Assembly: GCA_964388105.1 (NCBI GenBank)
Contig: CAYLYQ010000006.1
Span: forward strand, 1-62,847
Direction of reading: 5' to 3'
From: ZC4RG35 sp964388105
GTDB taxonomy: Bacteria > Actinomycetota > Acidimicrobiia > Spongiisociales > ZC4RG35
DNA: 62,847 nt
How positions within the stretch are numbered: position 1 is the first letter of the stretch; each line of letters opens with the position of its first letter. The translations under genes were made by a program, and so were the position numbers. This document shows positions 16,759 to 25,216 of the stretch, one piece after another. The notes under the pieces were generated by a model that was not told where the DNA came from, did no database searches, and saw only the letters and a list, made by a program, of their open reading frames with translations.

Positions 16759-17673
16759 ATGCGGATCAACCGCAACCGCGCCATCGGGGCGGGTCTCCTG
16801 GCCCTCGTCATGGTGACGGCGGCCTGTGGAGACTCGGGTGGTGGCGCAGAGGATGGCCCTGACATCGTCGTCGCCGCCCAGGACTTCGGTGAAAGCGAAA
16901 TCCTCGCCGAGATCTACAAGGGAGCACTGGAGTCCGAGGGCTTCACGGCCAGCGTGCAGCGGGTGGGAGGTTTCCGTGACCTCGAACTCGCCGCGTTCGA
17001 GTCGGGCGACATCAATCTCGCCCCCGAGTACGCGGCTTCGATGTTGGAGTTCCTCAACGACGGCGCCGGCCAGGCGACCGGCGACGCGGAACAGACCACT
17101 GAGATGCTCAACGCCCTGCTCGCCGAAATCGGCTTGATCGCCCTGGACCCGTCGGACGCTGTGGACACGAACTCCTTCGTCATCACCGCAGAGACCTCAC
17201 AGTCCCTGGGAATCACGACCCTGAGCGCTCTCGCCGAGAAGGGCGGAGACCTCTCGCTGGGAGGGCCGGCCGACTGCGAGGTCAACCCGTTCTGCATCCC
17301 CGGACTGCAGCGGGTGTACGAGCTCGACCTCAGCGGCAACTTCACACCGCTGCAGCCCGGCTTGCCCACCGCCGACGCCCTCGGCCAGGGGGCCATCGAT
17401 GTGGGCATCCTGTTCTCGACCAGCGCCCTGATCGCCGACCGCGGTCTTGTGCTCCTCGAGGACGACCTCAACATGCTGGCCGCCGACAACGTGGTCCCGG
17501 TGCTGACCGAGGACCTCTTGGGGGCCTACGGCGACGATCTCCGGTCACTTCTCGACGAAGTCAGCTCCAAGCTGACCACCGCCGACCTGACCGCGATGAA
17601 CAAACGGTTCGAGATCGACAACGACGACGCCGACGAGATCGCAGCCGACTGGCTCGCCGACAACGGCTACTAG
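16759..17673 (+). CDS. opuCC: Osmoprotectant-binding lipoprotein (OpuAC domain)
   Basis: The 304-residue solute-binding protein starts with a signal peptide ending in the lipobox-like VTAAC; the cysteine would be lipidated by the Lgt/LspA pathway (lspA is at 57129). The mature part is an OpuAC-type ligand-binding domain (AAQDFGESEILAEIYKGALE, then INLAPEYAASMLEFLN) for quaternary amines such as glycine betaine, choline or carnitine; the exact ligand is not evident. The ATG at 16759 is set by an ideal GGAAGGAGAG upstream; the open frame extends back to 16681 without support. Confidence 0.88.
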   Translation: MRINRNRAIGAGLLALVMVTAACGDSGGGAEDGPDIVVAAQDFGESEILAEIYKGALESEGFTASVQRVGGFRDLELAAFESGDINLAPEYAASMLEFLNDGAGQATGDAEQTTEMLNALLAEIGLIALDPSDAVDTNSFVITAETSQSLGITTLSALAEKGGDLSLGGPADCEVNPFCIPGLQRVYELDLSGNFTPLQPGLPTADALGQGAIDVGILFSTSALIADRGLVLLEDDLNMLAADNVVPVLTEDLLGAYGDDLRSLLDEVSSKLTTADLTAMNKRFEIDNDDADEIAADWLADNGY

Positions 17674-17691
17674 GCAACCCGAGGAACAACG

Positions 17692-17723
17692 GGTCCGTCC
17701 CCCCGCTCTCGTGGGGACGGACC
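17692..17723 (+). terminator. GC-rich hairpin, probable terminator of the OpuC operon
   Basis: A perfect 11-base stem, GGTCCGTCCCC paired with GGGGACGGACC, encloses a 10-base loop 18 bases after the opuCC stop. There is no T-run, as is common for high-GC terminators. Confidence 0.6.
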
Positions 17724-17775
17724 GTGTTCCGAATCTGTCACACCCGGTCCGTAGCTTGGCCACCAGGAGGTCGAG

Positions 17776-17964
17776 ATGCTGATCGATTGCGAGCAATGTG
17801 CGATGCGGGACACGAGCGCCTGCGACGACTGCGTGGTCACGTTTCTCGTCGGGCAGCACCCGGTGGACCTGACCGACAACCAGTCCGAGGCCGTGGACAA
17901 CCTGGCCGCGGGAGGGCTCGTGCCGAAGCTGCGTCTGGTGCCGGTCGAGCGCCGTGTGAGCTAG
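17776..17964 (+). CDS. Small cysteine-rich protein, conserved-looking in actinobacteria
   Basis: The 62-residue product begins MLIDCEQCAMRDTSACDDCVV, so two CxxC pairs sit in the first 19 residues, a likely metal or redox site. The rest is hydrophilic to mixed with no recognised domain. I recall similar short proteins in actinobacterial genomes but cannot name a family. AGGAGG lies 6 bases upstream of the ATG, which strongly supports expression. It precedes a small membrane protein by 21 bases. Confidence 0.75.
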   Translation: MLIDCEQCAMRDTSACDDCVVTFLVGQHPVDLTDNQSEAVDNLAAGGLVPKLRLVPVERRVS

Positions 17965-17973
17965 AGCACCGGG

Positions 17974-17979
17974 TACCCT
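17974..17979 (+). promoter_or_regulatory. -10 element TACCCT of a leaderless promoter
   Basis: TACCCT (TANNNT) ends 6 bases before the GTG at 17986, which lacks a Shine-Dalgarno sequence. Confidence 0.5.
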
Positions 17980-17985
17980 CGCTCT

Positions 17986-18249
17986 GTGATCAAGGTGTAT
18001 GCCATCGCCCTCGCCGTGGGGGCCGTTGCCTTGATCGGGGTCATCGTGTGGTCCTCGCTCCCCGACAAGTCCGTCCCCGGTGAGAGGGCGCGCATGGTGC
18101 TTGGCGCCGTTCTCGGATTCGGCATGGGCGGCATCGCAGCCGAATACTCACCTCTCGACCTCGCCTGGCCGGTGGCGCTGGTTCTCGCCGCCCTCGCCGC
18201 GTCCGCCGCGGTGTTCTGGGTGCGCTACTCCACCCGCACCCAGGGCTGA
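17986..18249 (+). CDS. Small membrane protein of unknown function
   Basis: The 87-residue product has three hydrophobic stretches: residues 5-22 (AIALAVGAVALIGVIVW), a glycine-rich stretch around 38-48 (MVLGAVLGFGMGG) and 60-79 (WPVALVLAALAASAAVFWV). No family recognised. The GTG start appears leaderless and the stop overlaps the next gene as TGATG, so the two are probably cotranslated. Confidence 0.68.
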   Translation: MIKVYAIALAVGAVALIGVIVWSSLPDKSVPGERARMVLGAVLGFGMGGIAAEYSPLDLAWPVALVLAALAASAAVFWVRYSTRTQG

Positions 18250-19037
18250 TGCTGGTCGTCTCCGACGTCCACGACTCGCCGTCGGCGCTTGCCCGCCTGG
18301 TCGCGCTCGGTGAGCCGATCCTGGTCCTCGGCGACCTGGTCAACCTGGCGGACTACCGAACCGGTGTCGGAGCCGTCGCCGAGGTCCTCGGGCTCGACCT
18401 GTCCCTTCGGAGCGGCGAGGCCCGGGGTCGGGGCGACTTCTCCGGGATGCGCGAGGTGTGGAGGGGAGCCGTCGGCGACAGGGGCATCGACGCCCGCCGC
18501 GAGATCGAGCTCACGCTCGGTCGCCAGTACGAGGCGATGGCGGCGGCTCTGGCCGGTGGGACCGGCCTGGTGACGCACGGCAACGTAGATCGCCCGGACC
18601 TCCTACGCCAGGCGCTGCCCGACGGCTTCCGTTACGTCCACGGCGAAGTGGTCGAGGTGGAGGGGATGACCTTGGGCATCGTGGGTGGCGGCATGCCGAC
18701 ACCCGTCCAGGCGGAGGGCGAGCTCGCCGAGGACGAGATGGCCCGGTTCCTCGCCGATCTCGGCCCGGTCGATGTCCTGTGCACCCACGTGCCCTCCGCT
18801 CTCCGCCCGGTCCGGCTCGATGTCATCACCGGGCGGGAGGAACGCGGGTCGGCCCCGGTCCTCGAATACCTGCTCCGCCACCAGCCGCGTTTCCACGTCT
18901 ACGGGGACGTGCATCAGCCGCAGGCTTCCACCTGGCGGATCGGCCGCACCAGGGCCTGCAACGTCGGCTATTTCCGCGCCACCGGGCGGTATCTCCGGCT
19001 GGGCCCCGACGGTGTGGCAGTGGGTGGGCTCGGTTAA
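18249..19037 (+). CDS. Metallophosphoesterase (calcineurin-like)
   Basis: The 262-residue protein shows the metallophosphatase motif series in order: SDVHD near the start, LGDLVN, THGNVD, CTHVP and YGDVHQP. These residues bind two metal ions and cleave phosphoesters. The insertion between the GD and GNVD motifs is long and charged. Substrate unknown; small members act on cyclic nucleotides or other phosphodiesters. It follows the small membrane protein by a 1-base overlap. Confidence 0.85.
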   Translation: MLVVSDVHDSPSALARLVALGEPILVLGDLVNLADYRTGVGAVAEVLGLDLSLRSGEARGRGDFSGMREVWRGAVGDRGIDARREIELTLGRQYEAMAAALAGGTGLVTHGNVDRPDLLRQALPDGFRYVHGEVVEVEGMTLGIVGGGMPTPVQAEGELAEDEMARFLADLGPVDVLCTHVPSALRPVRLDVITGREERGSAPVLEYLLRHQPRFHVYGDVHQPQASTWRIGRTRACNVGYFRATGRYLRLGPDGVAVGGLG

Positions 19038-19065
19038 CCTCAGGGTCTCGTCCGAGTCTGAGGTC

Positions 19066-19503
19066 ATGACCGAGGGAACCTTTTCACAACTGGAGATCGA
19101 CGCCACCCCGGAGGCGCTGTACGACGTCGCCGCCGACATCGCCGCCTATCCCGAGTGGGCGACGGGCGTCAAAGAGGCCGAAGTCCTGGAGACCGACGGC
19201 GAAGGGCGCGTCTCCAAGGCGCGTTTCGTGCTCGAAGGCTTCATCAAGGAGATCAACTACGTCCTCGAGTACACCCACGACCGTCCGTCGAGCCTGTCCT
19301 GGACCGCCATCGAGAGCGACGACCTGGAGATGCTCGAAGGCTCGTACGTCTTCAACCCCCAGGAGGACGGCTCCACAGAGGTCGTCTACAGCCTCAGCGT
19401 GATTCCGCGCTTCACCATCCCTGGTTTCATCCGGCGCCAAGCAGAGCGCCAGATCGTCACGACCGCGTTGCGAGGGCTTCGAAAACGGGTAACCGGAGGC
19501 TGA
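19066..19503 (+). CDS. SRPBCC (START-like) domain protein
   Basis: The 145-residue protein has the pattern of a polyketide-cyclase/COQ10-like ligand-binding fold: EIDATPEALYDVAADIAAYPEW at the N-terminus, a central run of strands, and a C-terminal helix (IRRQAERQIVTTALRGLRKRV). Such proteins bind hydrophobic ligands. It ends 1 base before the ArsA-like ATPase, implying cotranscription. A TAACCT at 19035-19040 could be its -10 element, giving a short leader with GAGG before the ATG. Confidence 0.8.
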   Translation: MTEGTFSQLEIDATPEALYDVAADIAAYPEWATGVKEAEVLETDGEGRVSKARFVLEGFIKEINYVLEYTHDRPSSLSWTAIESDDLEMLEGSYVFNPQEDGSTEVVYSLSVIPRFTIPGFIRRQAERQIVTTALRGLRKRVTGG

Positions 19504-19504
19504 A

Positions 19505-20683
19505 GTGCGCATCGTTCTGGTCACCGGGAAGGGCGGCGTAGGCAAGACCACGGTGGCCGCGGCCACGGCCCTTGCTGCGGCCGATGCCGGAGCCAGGGTT
19601 CTCGTCACCTCGACCGACCCGGCCCACTCCCTGTCCGATGCGCTCGAGGTGGGCCTCGCCTCTGACCCGACTGTCGTGGCCAACCGGCTCGACGGCCAAC
19701 AGATCGACACCCGCGTCCAGTTAGACCGTTACTGGGGGTCGATACGGCGTCAGCTCATCGAGGTCCTCGACTGGGGTGGCGCCGCCGGCATCGAAGCCGA
19801 GGAGTTCCTCATCTTCCCTGGCATGGACGAGCTCTTCGCCCTCATCGAGGTCAACCGTCACGCCCGATCGGGTGACTACGACGTGGTGGTGGTCGATTGC
19901 GCGCCGACGGCCGAGACGCTCCGGCTCCTGTCATTGCCCGAGGTGCTCTCCTGGTACTTCGAGAAGGTGCTTCCCACGGAGCGCCGGATCATGAAAGCCG
20001 CCCGGCCCCTCCTGAGCCGCATGACCAACCTGCCGCTCCCGGAGGACGAGGTGTTCAGCGCGGCCCACTCCATCTTCGAGTCGGTCGAGGGGGTCCGTGA
20101 GCTCATGTCCAACCCGGACATCACCTCGGCCCGCCTCGTGGTGAACCCGGAGAAGATGGTGATCGACGAGGCCCGCCGCACCTACAGCTACCTGGGCCTG
20201 TTCGGATACGGGGTCGACGGCGTCGTGGTCAACCGGGTACTCCCCGAGGACGTGTCCGACCCCTACTTCGAGCGCTGGAGGACGATCCAGAAGGCTCACC
20301 TCCAAACGGTCGACGACGCCTTCGCCGACGTCCCGCGCCTCCGGCTGCGGCTGTTCGACGACGAGATGGTCGGCCTGGATCGCCTCCGGGTGATGGCCAC
20401 CGAGCTGTACGGCGAGCGCCATCCGATCGAGGACTTCACCGCGCACAGCCCGTTCCGGATCTCCGAGGACGGCGGAGTGGTGACCATGGAGCTCGACATC
20501 CCGTTCATCGAGAAGGCGGAGCTCGATGTGTTCCGCCAGGGCAACGAGCTCTACGTGCGCGCCGGGCCCTACCGGCGCTCGTTCCTGCTCCCGGACGCCC
20601 TGCACCGCCGTGAGGTCGCATCGGCCCGACACGAATTGGGAACCCTGCGTGTCGACTTCGCCGACCCGGGAAAGAAGCGATGA
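19505..20683 (+). CDS. ArsA/Get3-family ATPase
   Basis: A 392-residue P-loop ATPase with the deviant Walker A GKGGVGKTT, STDPAHSLSDAL and VVVDCAPTAETLRLL (switch II and Walker B-like region). These are marks of the ArsA/GET3 group of the MinD/SIMIBI class. The last 80 residues form an extra domain (MELDIPFIEKAELDVFRQGNEL onward) resembling the alpha-crystallin-like C-terminal domain of bacterial and plant ArsA homologues. No arsenite genes are nearby, so a role in client or membrane-protein handling is more likely than arsenic export. Start GTG; ATGA overlap with the next gene. Confidence 0.85.
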   Translation: MRIVLVTGKGGVGKTTVAAATALAAADAGARVLVTSTDPAHSLSDALEVGLASDPTVVANRLDGQQIDTRVQLDRYWGSIRRQLIEVLDWGGAAGIEAEEFLIFPGMDELFALIEVNRHARSGDYDVVVVDCAPTAETLRLLSLPEVLSWYFEKVLPTERRIMKAARPLLSRMTNLPLPEDEVFSAAHSIFESVEGVRELMSNPDITSARLVVNPEKMVIDEARRTYSYLGLFGYGVDGVVVNRVLPEDVSDPYFERWRTIQKAHLQTVDDAFADVPRLRLRLFDDEMVGLDRLRVMATELYGERHPIEDFTAHSPFRISEDGGVVTMELDIPFIEKAELDVFRQGNELYVRAGPYRRSFLLPDALHRREVASARHELGTLRVDFADPGKKR

Positions 20684-20862
20684 ACGAGAGCGTCGGCCCC
20701 CGAGAGGCGGTGAGTCGCGCAGGCAGGCGAGCGGCCTACCATTTGCTGCAGGCGCTCGTCGAAGGGCTCAAGGCCGTGGAAGCGGTGATCGAGGAGATCG
20801 GCGGGATCGGTGAAGAGCGTGACGAGGATCGCCCCCAGAAGCAGAGGATCGAAGTCGAGTGA
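20680..20862 (+). CDS. Small charged protein in the ArsA-like operon
   Basis: The 60-residue product has an amphipathic helix (about residues 10-42, AGRRAAYHLLQALVEGLKAVEAVIEEI) and a highly charged tail ending QKQRIEVE. No domain recognised. It overlaps the ATPase gene (ATGA) and the DUF1232 gene (GTGA), which makes chance occurrence unlikely. A partner or regulator of the ATPase is a plausible but untested idea. Confidence 0.7.
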   Translation: MNESVGPREAVSRAGRRAAYHLLQALVEGLKAVEAVIEEIGGIGEERDEDRPQKQRIEVE

Positions 20863-21287
20863 CCGAGAACTCCAACCCAGTCACACCTGACGAAGTGATC
20901 GAGCCCGGCGGCCAACGCGTGCGGGCACGCACCCTCATCGCCGAGGTGATCACCGTCGTCCCCAACATCGTCAAGCTGATCGGCAGGCTCCTGGGCGACA
21001 GCCGGGTGCCGCTGCGGGCGAAGCTCACCATTGGCGCGGCGGCCGCCTACGCGGCCAGTCCCATCGACCTCATTCCCGAGTTCGTGCCCGTGGTCGGGTG
21101 GGCCGACGACATCCTCGTGCTGATGTTCGCCCTGGACAATCTCATCAACCGTGCCGGTCCCGAGGTCGTGGCCGAGCACTGGGACGGCCCCGGAGACATC
21201 CTCTCGCTCGTGCAGGACGTCATGGGGGTGTCCCGGAGCCTGATGCCGAAGCGCATGGCGGGCATCTTCGAGCGCATCTCCGGCTAG
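20859..21287 (+). CDS. YkvA-family (DUF1232) membrane protein
   Basis: The 142-residue protein carries the DUF1232 signature YAASPIDLIPEFVPVVGWADDILVL around residues 65-90, preceded by LRAKLTIGAAA. The family is small, membrane-associated and of unknown function. It is the last gene of the ArsA-like operon and its GTG overlaps the preceding stop. A REP-like hairpin follows at 21294-21317. Confidence 0.83.
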   Translation: MTENSNPVTPDEVIEPGGQRVRARTLIAEVITVVPNIVKLIGRLLGDSRVPLRAKLTIGAAAAYAASPIDLIPEFVPVVGWADDILVLMFALDNLINRAGPEVVAEHWDGPGDILSLVQDVMGVSRSLMPKRMAGIFERISG

Positions 21288-21293
21288 GGATTT

Positions 21294-21317
21294 CCCCCAG
21301 TCGCTGCGCTCTGGGGG
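21294..21317. repeat. REP-like hairpin with TCGCTGCGCT loop
   Basis: CCCCCAG and CTGGGGG form a 7-base stem around the loop TCGCTGCGCT, a 10-base sequence also found at 32-41. It sits 6 bases after the DUF1232 stop and could act as a terminator or be a mobile-derived repeat. Confidence 0.55.
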
Positions 21318-21332
21318 GCCAATTCATGGGAG

Positions 21333-21338
21333 TACTCT
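21333..21338 (+). promoter_or_regulatory. -10 element TACTCT of a leaderless promoter
   Basis: TACTCT (TANNNT) ends 7 bases before the ATG at 21346; no Shine-Dalgarno is present. Confidence 0.5.
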
Positions 21339-21345
21339 CCACGCC

Positions 21346-22371
21346 ATGGCGTTTCCCGACGGCATCGCCGACTTCCGATCGGACACGGTGACCCGGCCCA
21401 CTCCCGAAATGATCGCCGCCATGGCGTCGGCACCGGTCGGTGACGACGTCTACCGCGACGACCCCACGGTGAACGCGCTCGAGGAGGAGGCGGCCGCGGT
21501 GGTGGGCAAGGAAGCCGCCCTTTTCGTGCCCACCGGCACCATGGGCAACCAGCTCGCCATCCAGTTCCACACCAACCCGGGTGAGGAGGTGCTGGCACAC
21601 GAGGGCAGCCATGTCCGCTCGATCGAGGGCGGTGCTCCGCAGGCGTATGCCGGCGTCGGGTTCCGCACCGTCTCCGGAGAAGCCGGCCGGATCGCACCGC
21701 AAGACGTCGACGCCGCGATGGCCATGGCGGGCTTCTTCCCCCGGATCAGCCTGATGGTCTGGGAGAACACCCACAACCTCTCCGGGGGTCGCGTCATCCC
21801 CATCGAGATCATGGAGGAGACTTCGGCCAGGGCCCGTCACCACGGTCTCGCCGTTCACATCGACGGCGCCCGCATCTTCAACGCGGTCAGTGCCACCGGC
21901 GTGCCCGCGGCCCGGTGGGGCGCCTGCGCCGACACGATCCAATTCTGCTTCTCCAAAGGGCTCGGGGCCCCCGTCGGCTCCATCGTCTGCGGGAGCTCGG
22001 ACTCCATCTCCGAGCTGCGGTATCTGCGCAAGCGCATGGGCGGCGGCATGCGCCAGTCCGGCGTCATCGCAGCCGCGGCGCGCGTGGCTCTCGCCGGCCG
22101 TGACCGGCTCATCGAGGACCACGTCCTCGCCAACAAGCTCGCCGACGCCCTCGCGGAACGGTTCCCGGGCTCCGTGGAGCCGGATCAGGTGGAGACCAAC
22201 ATGGTCCGGGTCTCCTTCGGGGCTCTGGGGATTCCCTGGCCCGAGGTGGCCGACCGGCTCGGCCGATCCGGCCTCCGAGCGAACCCCGCCATGGGGGGCG
22301 CCTGGAGGCTGGTGACCCATCGTGATGTCGACGCCGCCGACGTCGACCGCCTCGTGGCGGCACTGTCGTAA
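21346..22371 (+). CDS. ltaE: Low-specificity L-threonine aldolase
   Basis: A 341-residue fold-type I PLP enzyme. Family marks are DFRSDTVTRPT at the start, GDDVYRDDPTVNALE, HIDGARIFNA, and the cofactor lysine in FSKGLGAPVGS (Lys204). It cleaves L-threonine or L-allo-threonine to glycine and acetaldehyde. Length is normal. It lies 31 bases before fabD but appears metabolically unrelated to the fatty-acid genes. Confidence 0.88.
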   Translation: MAFPDGIADFRSDTVTRPTPEMIAAMASAPVGDDVYRDDPTVNALEEEAAAVVGKEAALFVPTGTMGNQLAIQFHTNPGEEVLAHEGSHVRSIEGGAPQAYAGVGFRTVSGEAGRIAPQDVDAAMAMAGFFPRISLMVWENTHNLSGGRVIPIEIMEETSARARHHGLAVHIDGARIFNAVSATGVPAARWGACADTIQFCFSKGLGAPVGSIVCGSSDSISELRYLRKRMGGGMRQSGVIAAAARVALAGRDRLIEDHVLANKLADALAERFPGSVEPDQVETNMVRVSFGALGIPWPEVADRLGRSGLRANPAMGGAWRLVTHRDVDAADVDRLVAALS

Positions 22372-22402
22372 CCCGGGACATCGAGGCGGGGTCGGAGCAC
22401 CT

Positions 22403-23335
22403 GTGAGCTATGCGGTCCTCTTCCCGGGACAGGGGAGCCAGTCCGTGGGGATGGGCGCCGACCTCTTCGACGCCCGACCCGACCTGCTTGTGGACACCGC
22501 CGACGAGGTGCTCGGGTGGTCACTCCGAGACTTGTGTCTCAACGGCCCCGAAGAGACTCTCACGCGCACCGAGCACGCCCAGCCGGCTCTGTATGCACTG
22601 GCTTACGCCCTCTGGGATGAGCTGAGGCCGCACCTCGACTCGGCGCCCGCCGCCGCTGCCGGCCATTCCCTGGGTGAGTACACGGCTCTCGCCGCGTCCG
22701 GCGCCCTCGATTACGGCACGGGTCTCGCCCTGGTGGCCGAGAGGGGACGCGCCATGGCGACCGCCGCCGACCTGGAGCCGTCGGGCATGGCGGCGCTCAT
22801 CGGGGTGAGCCCGGAGGAGGCCGAGACGGTGGCGTCGGCCCGGCGCGGTCTCGGAGGGCGTCTCAGCGTGGCCAACATCAACGCCCCGGGACAGGTGGTG
22901 GTCGCAGGTGGCGCGGCCGACCTCGACTGGCTCGACGAGAACGGCCGCGACCTCGGCGTGAGGAGGGTCATCCGTCTCAATGTGGCCGGGGCTTTCCACT
23001 CCCAGTTCATGGACCCCGCCGCCGACAGCCTGGCAGTGGCTCTGGAGGCCGTGGAGTTCGGCGAGCCGGAGTTCGCCGTCTGGTCCAACACCACGGCGCA
23101 GCCCCACTGGCGGGATGACATCGCCGCCACTCTCGTCAGGCAGGTGGTCTCGCCGGTGCGGTTCGCCGAGAGCCTGGAAGGCATCGCCGAGTCGGGCGTC
23201 ACCGGGTTTGTACACGTCGGTCCGGGGGATGTCACGGCGGGCATGGCCCGCAAGACCGTGCCCGGCGCCGAGGTGGTCGTCGTCTCCTCCATGGAGGACA
23301 TCCCGTCCGCAGCCGGTTCCATCGGTACCATGTGA
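22403..23335 (+). CDS. fabD: Malonyl-CoA:ACP transacylase FabD
   Basis: FabD loads malonate from CoA onto acyl carrier protein for type II fatty-acid synthesis. The 310-residue protein has FPGQGSQ at its start, the nucleophile motif GHSLGEYTAL (Ser89), and AGAFHSQFM with the catalytic histidine. The GTG at 22403 is chosen because conserved sequence begins there and CGGAG lies 7 bases upstream. First gene of fabD-fabH-fabG-acpP-fabF. Confidence 0.93.
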   Translation: MSYAVLFPGQGSQSVGMGADLFDARPDLLVDTADEVLGWSLRDLCLNGPEETLTRTEHAQPALYALAYALWDELRPHLDSAPAAAAGHSLGEYTALAASGALDYGTGLALVAERGRAMATAADLEPSGMAALIGVSPEEAETVASARRGLGGRLSVANINAPGQVVVAGGAADLDWLDENGRDLGVRRVIRLNVAGAFHSQFMDPAADSLAVALEAVEFGEPEFAVWSNTTAQPHWRDDIAATLVRQVVSPVRFAESLEGIAESGVTGFVHVGPGDVTAGMARKTVPGAEVVVVSSMEDIPSAAGSIGTM

Positions 23336-23347
23336 GGAGGTGCGACC

Positions 23348-24433
23348 GTGCTGACAGCTGAGATCACTGGGTGGGGAAAGTGCATGCCCCCGAACGTCCT
23401 TTCCAACCACGACCTGGAGCAGGTCGTGGACACTTCGGACGAGTGGATCACCACCAGGACGGGCATCAAGGAGCGCCGGATCAGCCATGTGGAGGCATCC
23501 GAACTGGCGGCGGTGGCGTGCATGCGCGCACTCGCCGCGGCCGGGAAGACGCCGGAAGACGTCGACCTCCTCTTGGTCGCCACCTGCAGCGGCGACTCGA
23601 TCATCCCGTCCACGGCCAGCGTGGTGCAGAAGCACCTCGGAGCATGGAACTCCGCAGCCATGGACATCAATGCCGCGTGCTCGGGTTTCGTCTACGGGAT
23701 CGACGTCGGCACCAACATGATCCGCGGTGGCAACTACTCCACGGTCCTCGTCGTCGGCACCGAGAAGCTGCACCACCTGATCGACTTCACCGACCGAACC
23801 ACCTGCGTCCTGTTCGGTGATGGGGCCGGAGCGGTCGTCCTCGAGCCGACGGAAGGCCCTGCCGGGGTCCTGGCGACCGATCTCGGCATGGACGGCTCCG
23901 TCGGGCACATCCTCGAGGTGCCCGTCGACGGCACCGCTGGCGACCGGGGGCCGCTCGATCCTCGACTCTCCGGCATCGCCATGGAAGGCCAGGAGGTGTT
24001 TCGGCGGGCCGTGACCAAGATGGCCGAGTCGTCGATCACGGCCCTGGAGCGGGCCGGAGTCGCCCTCGAGGACGTCGACCTGCTCATCCCGCACCAGGCC
24101 AACATCCGCATCATCGACGCCACAGCACGCCGCCTGGGCGTCGACGAGTCGAAGGTGTACGTCAACATCGCCTCCTACGGCAACACGTCGGCGGCCACCA
24201 TCCCTGTTGCCCTGACCGAAGCCTTGGAGGAGGGACGGATACAGCCAGGCGACATCGTGGTCTTCACCGCATTCGGCGGTGGTCTCACCTGGGGCTCGGC
24301 GGTCGTCCGGTGGGGAGATCGGACCACTCCGATCGCCGAGTCGGACGCAGAGTTGCCTCCGACCGACCGGGACACCATGGACCTGCTGAAACCCAATTTC
24401 GACTTCTTCGGACGCCCGGAGAAGCAGGCGTGA
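23348..24433 (+). CDS. fabH: 3-oxoacyl-ACP synthase III FabH
   Basis: FabH condenses a primer acyl-CoA with malonyl-ACP to begin fatty-acid chains. The triad is visible: Cys111 in NAACSGF, His in IPHQANIRI and Asn in YGNTSAA. Length (361) is slightly above average because of a C-terminal extension after SAVVRWG. GTG start with a strong GAGGAGGT upstream, 12 bases after fabD. Primer preference (acetyl or branched) cannot be read. Confidence 0.93.
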   Translation: MLTAEITGWGKCMPPNVLSNHDLEQVVDTSDEWITTRTGIKERRISHVEASELAAVACMRALAAAGKTPEDVDLLLVATCSGDSIIPSTASVVQKHLGAWNSAAMDINAACSGFVYGIDVGTNMIRGGNYSTVLVVGTEKLHHLIDFTDRTTCVLFGDGAGAVVLEPTEGPAGVLATDLGMDGSVGHILEVPVDGTAGDRGPLDPRLSGIAMEGQEVFRRAVTKMAESSITALERAGVALEDVDLLIPHQANIRIIDATARRLGVDESKVYVNIASYGNTSAATIPVALTEALEEGRIQPGDIVVFTAFGGGLTWGSAVVRWGDRTTPIAESDAELPPTDRDTMDLLKPNFDFFGRPEKQA

Positions 24434-25179
24434 CGCCTGGCGTGGAGGGGCGGGTCGCCCTTGTCACCGGGGGCTCTCGAGGCCTGGGTCGGGCGATGTC
24501 AATTGCACTCGCCGCCTCGGGCCACCGGGTCGTGGTCAACTACACGTCCAACGCCGCCGCGGCCGAAGAGGTGGTGGAGAAGATCAGGTCTGACGGGGGA
24601 GAGGCGATTGCGGTCCGTGCCGACGTGTCCGTCTCGAGCCAGGTCGACGAGCTCTTCGAGCGGATCGCATCGGAATGGGGCAGCGTCGCGATCCTGGTCA
24701 ACAACGCCGGCATCACACGGGATGCGCTGCTCCTCAGGATGTCGGAGGAGGACTTCGATGCGGTGATCGCCACCAACCTGAAGTCGGCCTACCTCTGTAC
24801 AAGAGCCGCCATGAAGGGGATGGTTCGCGCCCGCTGGGGTCGGGTGATCTCGATCGCCTCCGTCGCGGGGATCAGCGGCAATGCGGGACAGGCCAACTAC
24901 GCGGCCTCGAAGGCTGGGATGATCGGCTTCGGCAAGTCGGTGGCGAAGGAAGTCGGTTCCCGGGGGATCACCTCCAACGTGGTCGCCCCCGGCTACATCA
25001 CCACCGATCTGACGGACATACTGTCCGACGACGTCAAGAAGGCCGCCCTCGAGGCGATCACCCTGGGCCGTTTCGGCGAAGCAGAAGAGGTGGCCTCGCT
25101 TGTCGCGTTCCTCGCGTCCGACGCCGCCGGTTACATAACCGGTCAGGTGATTGCGGTGGACGGCGGCGTCGCGTTGTAA
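24430..25179 (+). CDS. fabG: 3-oxoacyl-ACP reductase FabG
   Basis: A classical short-chain dehydrogenase of 249 residues that reduces beta-ketoacyl-ACP with NADPH. Motifs: nucleotide-binding GGSRGLG, NNAG, catalytic Ser in SIASVAG and YAASK (Tyr157, Lys161). The GTG overlaps the fabH stop as GTGA. Its place between fabH and acpP differs from the streptomycete fabD-fabH-acpP-fabF order, where fabG is elsewhere. Confidence 0.92.
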   Translation: MTPGVEGRVALVTGGSRGLGRAMSIALAASGHRVVVNYTSNAAAAEEVVEKIRSDGGEAIAVRADVSVSSQVDELFERIASEWGSVAILVNNAGITRDALLLRMSEEDFDAVIATNLKSAYLCTRAAMKGMVRARWGRVISIASVAGISGNAGQANYAASKAGMIGFGKSVAKEVGSRGITSNVVAPGYITTDLTDILSDDVKKAALEAITLGRFGEAEEVASLVAFLASDAAGYITGQVIAVDGGVAL

Positions 25180-25216
25180 GTTGCCTGGCGCAACAGCGCC
25201 TCAAGGAGGAGAAACA

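Noticed and set aside
14170..17673. ABC operon considered as a metal or methionine importer
   Set aside because: CBS-bearing ATPase, two similar permeases and an OpuAC-type binding lipoprotein fit an osmoprotectant importer better.
19505..20683. ArsA-like gene considered as an arsenite pump ATPase
   Set aside because: There is no arsB, arsC, arsD or ArsR nearby, and only one ATPase half is present.
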